This document shows, piece by piece, positions 43,935-52,997 of a DNA stretch of 64,000 nt. This DNA is from Bacillus sp. FSL K6-3431. GTDB taxonomy: Bacteria > Bacillota > Bacilli > Bacillales > Bacillaceae_C. Numbering within the stretch: the stretch's first letter is position 1; each line of letters opens with the position of its first letter. A program made the position numbers and the translations under genes. The stretch is from the NCBI RefSeq assembly GCF_038002605.1, contig NZ_JBBOCT010000001.1, forward strand, positions 3,100,001-3,164,000. The letters run 5' to 3'. The notes under the pieces were generated by a model that was not told the DNA's origin, ran no database searches, and saw only the letters and a list, made by a program, of their open reading frames with translations.

Positions 43935-46364
43935 TTATCCCATTGTTAATGTTACTGGTCCAATTAAGCCTGATGGTAAACTCACTTCGTCCTTACAATT
44001 GGCCTTAGAATTTGTCACCACTATTTTTATCGAGTTATTACCTTTTCTTAATAAATTTGCGAATTCAAAAGTATAAGGAGCCCACATTTTCACACCAATT
44101 TCTTGATCATTTATCCAAACCTGGGCTATTTCATGGACTTCTCCTAAGTCTAGGATCGCACTAGTAGTATAGGTTTCCGGGCATGTAAAGGTTTGTTCAT
44201 ACATTAGCGCACCTGAGAAGTGTTCCATCCCATCCCAGTGAGTCCATGATTCAAGAGTGACTTTATCCAATGTCGAACCTTCCAAACTGATTTTCCAGTC
44301 ATCTCTTACAATAATAGATTGCTTATTTCTTATTGGTAAAGAATCTTGATGTAATGGCTCTTCGTTTGGATTGAAATGGATAATAATACTTTCCCGACGC
44401 TGCAGTTGCAAAGATACAATCGTATTAATTTCTTGGCTCTGTATTGGAACATCTTCTATAGTGCCTTTCCATGGGTCCCATTTCTGAACAGACCCTACAC
44501 CTTTCATTTGTAGCTTCCCGCCAAAGTTTGTTTCTCCCTCATTAATTAGTAAATAAAAAGTTTTATTCTCCTTTTCGACTTTGCTAATTCGAATGTTTTT
44601 ACAAGCAGGAACCAGCATCGTCTCTCTGCCAATTTCATCCTCCAAATTTTCACATATACTATGCATTGATGTAAGTTTAGCACCTGCTATTTCATTTTCC
44701 GAAAGAACAAAAACCGATACACCTTTTTCAATGAAATTTTCTAAAAGCAGCATTGTTTTACTATTAAACCTTGAAATATCCTCTATTAAAATCGCATGGT
44801 ACACTTGTTTCTCTATACACAGTTTTCCTTCATCAATAACAATAGTATGCAAAAGGGACTCTTCTAAGTAATTAAATTCTATCTGATTTTCGTATAAAGG
44901 CTTGACTATTTTCCATGGTAAAAAGTCTTCCTCACATAAAACAGCTATCTGTGCTTGATTCACACTATCAGTCATTAACCAACTTAAGCGCTTAATATAT
45001 GTAGAAAACTGTTTATAATAAGGCCACCAAATATTATTCGCACCCACATCTGGAGGACGCTCGTGACTCCTTGATCTTCCTTCAATTGAATAATAGAAAG
45101 CATGTGGTGAAATTAAGTTGACACCTCGAACAAATAGCCAGTCAAAATACCATTTCATATCACCACCAGATAAATTCCAACCATTTCCTTGCCCACAAAC
45201 ACCAAGAACCTCATTTAAATTACGTCGTCTACCTCGGTGTCTCGCCGCATCTGCCGAGCATTTTCCAGCTGTAGAATGATGACCTACCAATCCTTTTTCA
45301 TCCTCTGGTGCAACCCAACGCCAAACGACATCCTGTCCTGGTATTTGAAAATAATCTAGTAACCCAATGTCATCACTTGCAGCTGGATGCCCGGTTAATG
45401 AAATATGATGCTCCTCACACCATATACTTAAAGGTCTATAATAGGCCTCCGCCAAGCGTTTATTCACAGCCTTTTGATAATTTTTTCGAATGACTGCCGT
45501 TTCGTTGCCAATATCAAACCATAAAGCCAGTAGGTCCGTTTCACGATTTCCTTGCTTAAGATAATAGGACAGAAATCCATTTGTCCATGGTTTTAGACTT
45601 CTAGATGCACCACGTCCAAGCATGTCAGGTTCATCGGTAAAAAACGCCTGAATGGTTGATCCAAAATAACTCGCCAATATCGCATAATAGCGCTCATGCG
45701 TCAGTTGAATAAACCTTTGGACTGCTAATGGATTAAGTAGATCCGCAGAGGCTGGAGCATGCTCTTCTCTATCATCTTCTCCATAATGGAGCCCTCTGAT
45801 TGTTCCTTTCGTATACGTCTCAACCAAACAGATAATCGACCAGTTGCCTTCCAATGGCGATGAATACTGAATTTTACCATCAATCAAATGTAACCGCTTT
45901 ATACTTTCTTTAACAAGTTGACTATCCGATCGTTTTTCAACTGCTTGAACGGATATAAGCTTTTCTCCATCATCCAATGGAATAGAAATACTTGTTATAC
46001 CATGACAAGGGTACTCGACCATTTTTAGTCCACGGCTGGCGTACTCAGGATGATCTTTTACAACCATTCCTTTCGCAGATCCTGAAGGATACATGGCCTC
46101 ATCATATAAAATAACTGTCATACCAAGCTTTTTTGCCTCTTTAACAGCGGTTAATACAAATTCCATATACGTATCAGATAAATATTCAATATCCTTTGGA
46201 ACCCCTAATCTTGGATGTAACACAAATCCATTGACACCTTTTTCATAGAAATCGTGAATTTGTCTCTTAATTTCCTCGTGAGTAAACCTATCATTCCAAA
46301 ACCAAAAAGGAATAGGCGAAAATTCATCCGATGGTTTTAAAAACTCCTCCGCTACTTTGCTCAT
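43935..46364 (-). CDS. GH106-like glycosyl hydrolase (alpha-L-rhamnosidase-related)
   Basis: An 809-residue protein without a signal peptide. The opening IPFWFWNDRFTHEEIKRQIH with GVNGFVLHPRLGVP is the pattern of GH106 and related glycosyl hydrolases. Later VILYDEAMYPSGSAKG, AFFTDEPDMLGR (acidic pair) and ISLTGHPAASDDIG form the barrel active-site region (inference). A C-terminal beta-sandwich, EVHEIAQVWINDQEIGVKMW followed by APYTFEFANLLRKG, resembles the sugar-binding domain of GH2-type enzymes. AAAGGA lies 7 bases before ATG 46364 (4 before ATG 46367). Upstream on the same strand lies a Gfo/Idh/MocA dehydrogenase, so the pair probably processes an imported sugar. Rhamnose specificity is only a family hint. 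Confidence 0.8.
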   Translation of the reverse strand: MSKVAEEFLKPSDEFSPIPFWFWNDRFTHEEIKRQIHDFYEKGVNGFVLHPRLGVPKDIEYLSDTYMEFVLTAVKEAKKLGMTVILYDEAMYPSGSAKGMVVKDHPEYASRGLKMVEYPCHGITSISIPLDDGEKLISVQAVEKRSDSQLVKESIKRLHLIDGKIQYSSPLEGNWSIICLVETYTKGTIRGLHYGEDDREEHAPASADLLNPLAVQRFIQLTHERYYAILASYFGSTIQAFFTDEPDMLGRGASRSLKPWTNGFLSYYLKQGNRETDLLALWFDIGNETAVIRKNYQKAVNKRLAEAYYRPLSIWCEEHHISLTGHPAASDDIGLLDYFQIPGQDVVWRWVAPEDEKGLVGHHSTAGKCSADAARHRGRRRNLNEVLGVCGQGNGWNLSGGDMKWYFDWLFVRGVNLISPHAFYYSIEGRSRSHERPPDVGANNIWWPYYKQFSTYIKRLSWLMTDSVNQAQIAVLCEEDFLPWKIVKPLYENQIEFNYLEESLLHTIVIDEGKLCIEKQVYHAILIEDISRFNSKTMLLLENFIEKGVSVFVLSENEIAGAKLTSMHSICENLEDEIGRETMLVPACKNIRISKVEKENKTFYLLINEGETNFGGKLQMKGVGSVQKWDPWKGTIEDVPIQSQEINTIVSLQLQRRESIIIHFNPNEEPLHQDSLPIRNKQSIIVRDDWKISLEGSTLDKVTLESWTHWDGMEHFSGALMYEQTFTCPETYTTSAILDLGEVHEIAQVWINDQEIGVKMWAPYTFEFANLLRKGNNSIKIVVTNSKANCKDEVSLPSGLIGPVTLTMG

Positions 46365-46514
46365 CATGTCATCCTTTCACATAATCCATTTACCACATTT
46401 TCTGATGTTAGCTTTTTAATAAATGAAGTGTTTACGAGCATGTCATTAACGAGGGAAATTACTAAATATGTTTCCCCTTTAAATTGGTTTCCTCTTTCAG
46501 TTTCAAAGTTTCTA

Positions 46515-47831
46515 TCAATCTCTTTTATTTAAATTTATTAATCCTTCTACTTGAACTGCCTGTCCTGTCTGTAATGAAATATTTCCAGCCACCCCAGTTA
46601 GAATGGACATTGCCCCATCTATATGTGAAGCTGCTCTGTGAAATTTATCCTCTTGCGGTTTATCAAACAAATCACGTAATAACAGCGGATCTCCTCCACC
46701 ATGTCCGCCTTCCCCTTCAATTACTCCTACTTCGTACGGGCTTCCGAACATCGGCAAAACAGTAATTGACCTATCTTGAATTGCTCCTTCATCTGCCTTA
46801 TCTCCACCGGAGTTAATATATGATTGCTCCCTAATGCGAACTTCAATCCTTCCTTTACTTCCATTAAAGGCAACGATATATCCTTCCCATGGTAAATATG
46901 CATTTAAGGAATAGGTTAGCACTGCTTTATTTTGATAAGTGACATTTACCGCGAGAGTATCCTCAATACTGATTCCATCGCCAAATACACTTTGATCCCG
47001 CTGATAGCCGTCATCTTTTTCCGCATCTAAGTACATTGCCTTTAAGTGGGCATTATCCTCTAAATGAATTGCAAATGGATCTGACTTTGCCATTTCACTT
47101 CCATGTGCACGTTGGTAAAAGTCAGTTATCCCTCTAGATTCCGCATTCTCCCTACCATAAAAGCGTAATCCACCTGCAGCATAAACGGTTTTAGGAGTTG
47201 TTCCTAACCAAAAATTTACTAGATCAAAATGGTGCGTCGATTTATGGACAAGTAGCCCCCCACTATTTACCTTATTACGGTGCCATCTCCGAAAATAATC
47301 TGCCCCATGCTGGGTATCAAGTGCCCATTCAAAATGAACTGAGTACACTTCACCAATCGTATCTGTCATAATTAATTCACGAATTTTCGTATTATGTGGA
47401 GCATAGCGATAATTGAAAGCGACACGAACATTTTTACCTGTCTTATTTACGGTATCAATAATTTCCTGACATTTTTCCGCATCAGTTGTCATTGGTTTTT
47501 CCGTAATCACATCACATCCTAACTCCAATGCACGAATAATATAATGGTGATGCGTTCTATCAACCGTCGTAACAATGACCACATCTGGCTTCTCCGTTGC
47601 AATCATTTCCTCAAAACGGTCAGATTGATATAATGCAACAGAATTGTACCCATACTTACTTTGTAATAACTCATTTGCATATTGTAATCGTGTCTCATTG
47701 ATATCACAAAAGGCAACTAGCTCACTCGTTTCTTGAAAATCTGTAACAAGATTTCCGTAAAAAAATTCTGCTCTTCCACCCGTTCCAACTAGTACATACC
47801 TCTTTTTTGATTGATCCTTTTCATGTTTCAT
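46515..47831 (-). CDS. Gfo/Idh/MocA-family oxidoreductase
   Basis: A 438-residue NAD(P)-dependent sugar or inositol dehydrogenase-type protein. The nucleotide-binding start is RYVLVGTGGRAEFFYGNL, with VVIVTTVDRTHHHYI and CDVITEKPMTTDAEKCQEII (EKP motif containing the catalytic Lys) following. The C-terminal half carries SGGLLVHKSTHHFDLVNFWL, where the Lys and His residues usually complete the active site. It is somewhat longer than usual (350-400). The start at 47831 has AAGGAG 9 bases upstream; a near-copy of this leader lies just before it. It is probably co-transcribed with the GH106-like gene, 150 bases downstream. Confidence 0.9.
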   Translation of the reverse strand: MKHEKDQSKKRYVLVGTGGRAEFFYGNLVTDFQETSELVAFCDINETRLQYANELLQSKYGYNSVALYQSDRFEEMIATEKPDVVIVTTVDRTHHHYIIRALELGCDVITEKPMTTDAEKCQEIIDTVNKTGKNVRVAFNYRYAPHNTKIRELIMTDTIGEVYSVHFEWALDTQHGADYFRRWHRNKVNSGGLLVHKSTHHFDLVNFWLGTTPKTVYAAGGLRFYGRENAESRGITDFYQRAHGSEMAKSDPFAIHLEDNAHLKAMYLDAEKDDGYQRDQSVFGDGISIEDTLAVNVTYQNKAVLTYSLNAYLPWEGYIVAFNGSKGRIEVRIREQSYINSGGDKADEGAIQDRSITVLPMFGSPYEVGVIEGEGGHGGGDPLLLRDLFDKPQEDKFHRAASHIDGAMSILTGVAGNISLQTGQAVQVEGLINLNKRD

Positions 47832-47996
47832 TAAAGCACACTCCTTTCTATAATAAAGCATACTCCTTTCATTCCTTTCCAACAATGAAACATTTTTAGA
47901 AAAGCTATAATTACTTTAAAACACTTTTAGCAATATCTTGCTAAAATAATACTTTTTTGTTTTTAGAGTAATAAAGTCCTTTGATTATATGCAATT

Positions 47997-50345
47997 TCAA
48001 ACAATTTTCTTCCTCATTATTTCTCTAAACTGGCTTGGGGTAACGCCTTCACTTTTCTTAAAAATACGATTAAAATAACTATGTTTATAACCTATGCTCT
48101 CCGCTATATAATTAATTTTCATATCTGTATCAATTAATAAGTCTTTTGCTTTCTCTAGACGGATACTCGTTAAATAATCAATAAAGTTCCAGCCTGTTAT
48201 CTCTTTAAACACCTTACTTAGTATTGAAGGGCTCATTTTGATATGATCTGCACAGTAATCTAATGAGATATCTTTCATATATTCCTCACGCATGATAATA
48301 ACCACCTTTTCAACGAGAAGCCTCGCTCTCTGATCCTGTTTCAGAGACAACTCCCTTATAATAGGAATAATGATTTTAGATTGGAACCATTGACTAATCC
48401 TTTCGGTGTCCCTTATTTGGTAAAGTTGCCCATATAGATTCGCCCCATCCTTAACAAACTCCTCCATTAATCCAGATTGTAATACAATATGTAAAATACT
48501 GCCCAGTAGTTGAAGGCTCCCTTGCTTCAACATTGCCTCACTTAGGTTCTTTTGCGATAAAGAGAAAACAAAATCCTCTACTAATTTTACCGCAAGTGCT
48601 TCATTTCTAAGCCGAATGGCATGTGTAATTTCCTTTTCTAAATCAAACGGATAATCCAATGTATCATGATTACTCATTAAGTAATCCATTTTTTCAATAT
48701 CTATTATTTGATTTTTTTCTTGTAGATTGCGAAAACCTAATGAATTTTTTGTTTCCTCAAATAATGCATGTACGCGTTTAATCGAATCCGTTATTCTACT
48801 GATACTTATCGATACATCCATAATCCCAATACTATTAATAAACTTAATAATTTCCTCACTAAACTCAGTTACAAGTTTGTCAATGTTTTCGCGTGTTTCA
48901 AAATTCGAATAAGTGACTAAAAGTCCGAGGGAAAGATCATGAAAGTTTATAAGCTCCGCCTCTAAGTTGGACCTTTGAACTAATTCCTCAATGATATTAG
49001 CTGCTAAAAAGGTAGCCAACCCCTCATCACCATCCGAAAACTTTCCTTCTTTTTTATTAAGACCGAACAATTGAATAAAGAGCACTTGGTATTTTTTATT
49101 TTCTACATTCCAGCCATAATGCAACATTCGCGCTTGTAAATCCTTATCTTGATAGGAATATAAATAACCTTGAAGCAGTTGTAAAAGAAAACCTTCTCTT
49201 AAATGCGGTAACTGCTGTTTCAAATGTTTTTGTAACGTTTCACTATTATTTGAGAGGGTATTCCATTTGGATTCAATTAATTCGAACTCGTTTTCGACTT
49301 TAATCATTGTATTTCCATTTACCTTCTTGATCAGTTTATCAATTGGGGAATAAAGCTGACGTGAAGCAATAAAGGATAGAATAATAGCACTAATAAAAAT
49401 AACAAAACTTAAGATAATAAATAGTTTAGAAATAAAAACAACGGGTGCAGTAATAGCCGTCAAGGGTGCAGCAGATACATAATACCATTTCTCATTTAGT
49501 CGATTAAATTCTGCGTAAGTTACAGTATAACTTTGATTCTCCCATTCAAATTGGAAAGGTGCTGCTGGATCATTTGTCTGTTTATCAATCTCAGAAAAAA
49601 TGGCTTTTTGCATCGCAGTTGGTCCTACTTGTTCCTTATCTCCAAACAACCAATGGTTTTCATTCCTAAAAAGAAATACAGATCCCCCTTCGTATGGGGA
49701 CGTAATTAGATCAGCAAGTTTAGCTTTGTTCAAATAGACAATTAAAGAACCATATGCTTGATTAGAACCTCCGGGTAACATATGAGTTAAATATAAAGAT
49801 GAATCTCTGCTTTCATTGCGATTTTCTATACTTGAGAGCGACTGCTTCCAAGAGATGTTCCTTTCATTTAACAAAAGCTGATTGTAACTGCCGCTGGGGT
49901 CATTTTCTTCTAAAAAAGTATAGCCAGTTTTTGAAAACACCACCTCATTAGGTTTTTGCAAAAATAATTGAATTCGTTCAATTAACGGATTTGATCCTTC
50001 CATAATTAGTAGATTTCTATAAATGTTATGTACTTCTTTATAATGATAAACTACATCTATATCTTCATAGCTTGAATTAAAATTTGAATCAAATGCCCAA
50101 TGAGATAATAAGCGTTCGAGATATGAAAACTGATCCTCAATCGTTTTGATTTTGTTAAAAACGTAATTATTATGTACACTCTGAAGCTCAGTCTCCATCT
50201 GCATCTTACTTATGAAAAATAAAATAAATCCAAATACGATTCCTGGGAGACTAGTTATAATGAGGAAGGTAAGCAAATTTTTACGATAGTGACCCGATTG
50301 AAAGATAAGAATACGAGAGATCGGCTTGAATAGCTCCCCTTTCAA
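47997..50345 (-). CDS. Membrane-bound AraC-family regulator with extracellular sensor
   Basis: A regulator of about 782 residues. Membrane segments near residues ~20-42 and ~300-325 enclose an extracellular Cache-like sensor. A long cytoplasmic stretch follows, then two helix-turn-helix motifs at the C-terminus (ISLDYCADHIKMSPSILSKV, and INYIAESIGYKHSYFNRIFK with GVTPSQFREIMRK), typical of AraC proteins. Such proteins sit beside LplABC-type importers in Paenibacillaceae and Bacillaceae and are thought to sense an extracellular sugar. The longest frame begins at a GTG at 50354, but AAAAGGGG lies one base before it; the TTG at 50345, 10 bases after that site, is a better start. It is the likely regulator of the island. 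Confidence 0.88.
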   Translation of the reverse strand: MKGELFKPISRILIFQSGHYRKNLLTFLIITSLPGIVFGFILFFISKMQMETELQSVHNNYVFNKIKTIEDQFSYLERLLSHWAFDSNFNSSYEDIDVVYHYKEVHNIYRNLLIMEGSNPLIERIQLFLQKPNEVVFSKTGYTFLEENDPSGSYNQLLLNERNISWKQSLSSIENRNESRDSSLYLTHMLPGGSNQAYGSLIVYLNKAKLADLITSPYEGGSVFLFRNENHWLFGDKEQVGPTAMQKAIFSEIDKQTNDPAAPFQFEWENQSYTVTYAEFNRLNEKWYYVSAAPLTAITAPVVFISKLFIILSFVIFISAIILSFIASRQLYSPIDKLIKKVNGNTMIKVENEFELIESKWNTLSNNSETLQKHLKQQLPHLREGFLLQLLQGYLYSYQDKDLQARMLHYGWNVENKKYQVLFIQLFGLNKKEGKFSDGDEGLATFLAANIIEELVQRSNLEAELINFHDLSLGLLVTYSNFETRENIDKLVTEFSEEIIKFINSIGIMDVSISISRITDSIKRVHALFEETKNSLGFRNLQEKNQIIDIEKMDYLMSNHDTLDYPFDLEKEITHAIRLRNEALAVKLVEDFVFSLSQKNLSEAMLKQGSLQLLGSILHIVLQSGLMEEFVKDGANLYGQLYQIRDTERISQWFQSKIIIPIIRELSLKQDQRARLLVEKVVIIMREEYMKDISLDYCADHIKMSPSILSKVFKEITGWNFIDYLTSIRLEKAKDLLIDTDMKINYIAESIGYKHSYFNRIFKKSEGVTPSQFREIMRKKIV

Positions 50346-50364
50346 CAGCAACACACCCCTTTTG

Positions 50365-50378
50365 AGAAAACGATTACA
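50365..50378 (-). promoter_or_regulatory. Candidate catabolite-responsive element (cre)
   Basis: AGAAAACGATTACA matches the CcpA consensus TGNAANCGNWWWCA at all but the first position. It lies about 20 bases upstream of the AraC-type regulator start. It is a single site seen by eye; binding is not shown. Confidence 0.4.
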
Positions 50379-50499
50379 AATAGTGTATCACATTTTTTCA
50401 CTATTCTGTAAAATATAAAAAGGTGCAAGCTCATGCTTATAATGTATGTGCTGATCTAGAGAAACAAAAAAAGGCATAACGATCGATCTTTTTATATTC

Positions 50500-50536
50500 A
50501 GATCCCAGCAGTCCTTGAAAAAGACTGTTGGGATCT
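50500..50536. terminator. Hairpin downstream of the solute-binding protein gene
   Basis: AGATCCCAGCAGTC (50500-50513) pairs with GACTGTTGGGATCT (50523-50536) with a single G-U pair on the plus strand (A-C mismatch on the minus). It lies 18 bases after the stop of the lipoprotein gene and separates it from the AraC regulator gene. Confidence 0.7.
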
Positions 50537-50553
50537 TTGTACTTACAATTGCT

Positions 50554-52071
50554 TTACCTGTTTGTGAACGATTCATTGATTTCTTCTGTCAATGCTTTCA
50601 TTTGTGAGTCCTTTTCTAATTTTTCTACAAACCGATCCCATGATTCAATAGGTTCTCTACCAAGAATAATTTTTGTTTTTATATCTTGAAGACTTTTTCT
50701 TAATTCAGGTAAATATATCACACCTGTATCAGAGTAAAGTCCTAAACTAAAGTTAGCAACACTTGTTTTTTCACGCTCATCTTGGATTTCCTTATACGAT
50801 TCTTTAACCTCTTCTGGGAACGTTTCCTTTACAGAGCTCGCATATGGGTCAGAAACATATACAATTTGATTATAGTCTCCCACTGCATCAGAAAGCATTT
50901 TATCGGTATTGATAACAATTTCACCATTTTCTACCTGGTGATGAACCCCTTCAATACCATGACGATGCAATTCAAATGTATCCTTTTCCATCCAACGATC
51001 CATCATTGCTAATATTTTTTTCATCTTCTCTTCAGGTACACTTTTAGAAATAGCATTTGCTCCTGCAAAACCTGAACCTTTCGGGTTGAAACCATTTATA
51101 TTTGTTAATGGCAATAGATTCATAAAGTCGAAGTCTGGATCTATTTGTGCAATCTGATCATAATATTCTTGCATACCACCAGCCTTTTCATTTAGGATTC
51201 CTCCTTTTCCAGATTTAAACATATCCTTTACCTGACTTACCTGTAAGGAAGCAAAATCTTCTGGAATTAACCCATCAGTATAAGCTCTAGCTAAAAATTC
51301 AAGTGCATCACGTATTTCCGGAAGAAAAGCAACGTGCACTAATTTACCATTCTCATCTTTCCACTCACCATTAACGCCCGTAAACATGGATTCAAAGAGA
51401 CCCATCCCACCCATATCCTCGGGATTTACATAACCGAGAAAACCGTAAGTATCATCTTTACCGTTCTTATCTGGATCTTGAGTAGTGAATGCCTCCATCA
51501 CCATATATAGTTCATCGGATGTAGTTGGTACTTCTAATCCAACATTATCTAACCAATCTTTACGCAAAATAAAAAACGTTTCTCCTTCAGTAGGCCTTGG
51601 GCGTGGAATCCCATAATTAGCACCATCGATTTTAGTTAATTCCCAGGCAATATCTGCAATTCCTTCTTTTAAGTTTGGATAGTCATCAATATAAGGGCTA
51701 ACATCCCAAAAAGCACCTTGTTCTGCTGCCTTTTTAAATACAGGATTAAACGGATCAGGAACTAACATAAGATCTGGAAGGCTGCCAGAAGCTAGCATTA
51801 CATTAAATCGATCAGGGTAGTTATTAGCTGAAACCCATTCAATATTCAGCTTCGTATTCGTTGCCTTTTCAATTTCTTGTTGTACTTGATTATTTGTAGA
51901 AGGTGGCGTTGGACTAAAAAAGTGACTCATGACTCGAACCTCAGTTGGGCTTCCATCATCTGACTTATTAACTGTGCCCTTAGTATATGTACTTCCTCCA
52001 TTACCACTACATCCTGATAAAACTAATATAAATAGTAAAGCAACCACTAAAGATTTTTTCTTATTCATCAT
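50554..52071 (-). CDS. Extracellular solute-binding lipoprotein, LplA type (second system)
   Basis: A 505-residue lipoprotein with signal MMNKKKSLVVALLFILVLSG followed by the lipobox Cys (LSGC). The mature part has the LplA-like features MLASGSLPDLMLVPDPFNPV, DIAWELTKIDGANYGIPRPR and the calcium-loop-like DPDKNGKDDTYGFLG. It is about 30 residues shorter than the first system's binding protein and clearly divergent. The start at 52071 (or the adjacent ATG at 52068) follows GGGAGG; a longer frame to 52131 overlaps the upstream gene. Third gene of the second importer. It lies next to the hydrolases, so it probably binds the oligosaccharide that they degrade. Confidence 0.9.
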   Translation of the reverse strand: MMNKKKSLVVALLFILVLSGCSGNGGSTYTKGTVNKSDDGSPTEVRVMSHFFSPTPPSTNNQVQQEIEKATNTKLNIEWVSANNYPDRFNVMLASGSLPDLMLVPDPFNPVFKKAAEQGAFWDVSPYIDDYPNLKEGIADIAWELTKIDGANYGIPRPRPTEGETFFILRKDWLDNVGLEVPTTSDELYMVMEAFTTQDPDKNGKDDTYGFLGYVNPEDMGGMGLFESMFTGVNGEWKDENGKLVHVAFLPEIRDALEFLARAYTDGLIPEDFASLQVSQVKDMFKSGKGGILNEKAGGMQEYYDQIAQIDPDFDFMNLLPLTNINGFNPKGSGFAGANAISKSVPEEKMKKILAMMDRWMEKDTFELHRHGIEGVHHQVENGEIVINTDKMLSDAVGDYNQIVYVSDPYASSVKETFPEEVKESYKEIQDEREKTSVANFSLGLYSDTGVIYLPELRKSLQDIKTKIILGREPIESWDRFVEKLEKDSQMKALTEEINESFTNR

Positions 52072-52111
52072 GTTCCCTCCCAATAAGTTTTGATAAAAAT
52101 CTAATAAAGGA

Positions 52112-52984
52112 TTACTCTTTGATCGATCCAATCATCACTCCTTTAGCAAAGTGTTTTTGTAAGAAAGGATAAACCATAATAATCGGTACAATCGCGATAA
52201 TAACAGCAGCCATTTTTAGCGTTTCACTTGGCGGTGGTTGGATAAGTGGATCAACATCACCAAGACTACTACTCGAAGAATCTATTAATATGTTTTGTAG
52301 TAAGACCTGAATCGGCCATTTACTTGAATCATTTAAATAGAGTAATGCATTAAAATACTGATTCCAATAAGCTACTGCAAAAAATAATCCAAATGCCGCG
52401 ATTGATGGTAAGGATAAAGGAAGAATAATTCGAATCCAGGCAGTGATTTCATTACAACCATCTATGGTAGCTGCTTCAACTAAGGTCTCTGGAATACTAT
52501 CATAAAAACCTTTCATCAATATAACAAACCAGCCATTGGATAAAGACACGAGAATCACAGACCAGAGACTATTAATAAGCCCTAATTCTTTTACAAGTAA
52601 ATAATTCGGAATGATCCCTGGACTAAATAATATCGTAAAAAGAACTAACATTAATATGAACTTCCTACCTTTAAATTTTCTTCTAGACAAGGCATATGCC
52701 AATGAGGAGGTAATAACCAAACTACATAACGTACCTATAATTGCTAAAAAGGCACTAACTCCTAAAGATTGTATAAATGCATCCGTCGAAAGTAAATATC
52801 GATATGATGCGAGCGACCAGTTTTCCGGGAACAAAATAATTGATTTTTGTAGGTACTCCGTCGGATCTGTAAATGACACAACAAAAACATAATAAATCGG
52901 GAACAGCGCTATAAGTGCTACTACACCTAAAAAGACAATATTCGAAACATCAAAAATGCGCGATCCTATATTAGTTTTCAACAT
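52112..52984 (-). CDS. Sugar ABC transporter permease, LplC/YtcP type (second system)
   Basis: A 290-residue permease with six membrane segments, starting IGSRIFDVSNIVFLGVVALI. The EAA loop is LVEAATIDGCNEITAWIRI and the C-terminus QKHFAKGVMIGSIKE has the subfamily ending. AAGGAGG lies 4-5 bases before the ATG at 52984. It is the second gene of the importer, 13 bases after the LplB-type gene. No ATPase gene is nearby. Confidence 0.9.
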   Translation of the reverse strand: MLKTNIGSRIFDVSNIVFLGVVALIALFPIYYVFVVSFTDPTEYLQKSIILFPENWSLASYRYLLSTDAFIQSLGVSAFLAIIGTLCSLVITSSLAYALSRRKFKGRKFILMLVLFTILFSPGIIPNYLLVKELGLINSLWSVILVSLSNGWFVILMKGFYDSIPETLVEAATIDGCNEITAWIRIILPLSLPSIAAFGLFFAVAYWNQYFNALLYLNDSSKWPIQVLLQNILIDSSSSSLGDVDPLIQPPPSETLKMAAVIIAIVPIIMVYPFLQKHFAKGVMIGSIKE

Positions 52985-52997
52985 GATCCCTCCTTTC

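Noticed and set aside
43858..44076. 72-residue plus-strand open frame after the methionine synthase-like gene
   Set aside because: It starts inside the terminator hairpin and continues antisense to the GH106-like gene.
50388..50576. 62-residue minus-strand frame between the lipoprotein and AraC regulator genes
   Set aside because: It starts inside the end of the lipoprotein gene and covers the terminator hairpin; no ribosome binding site.
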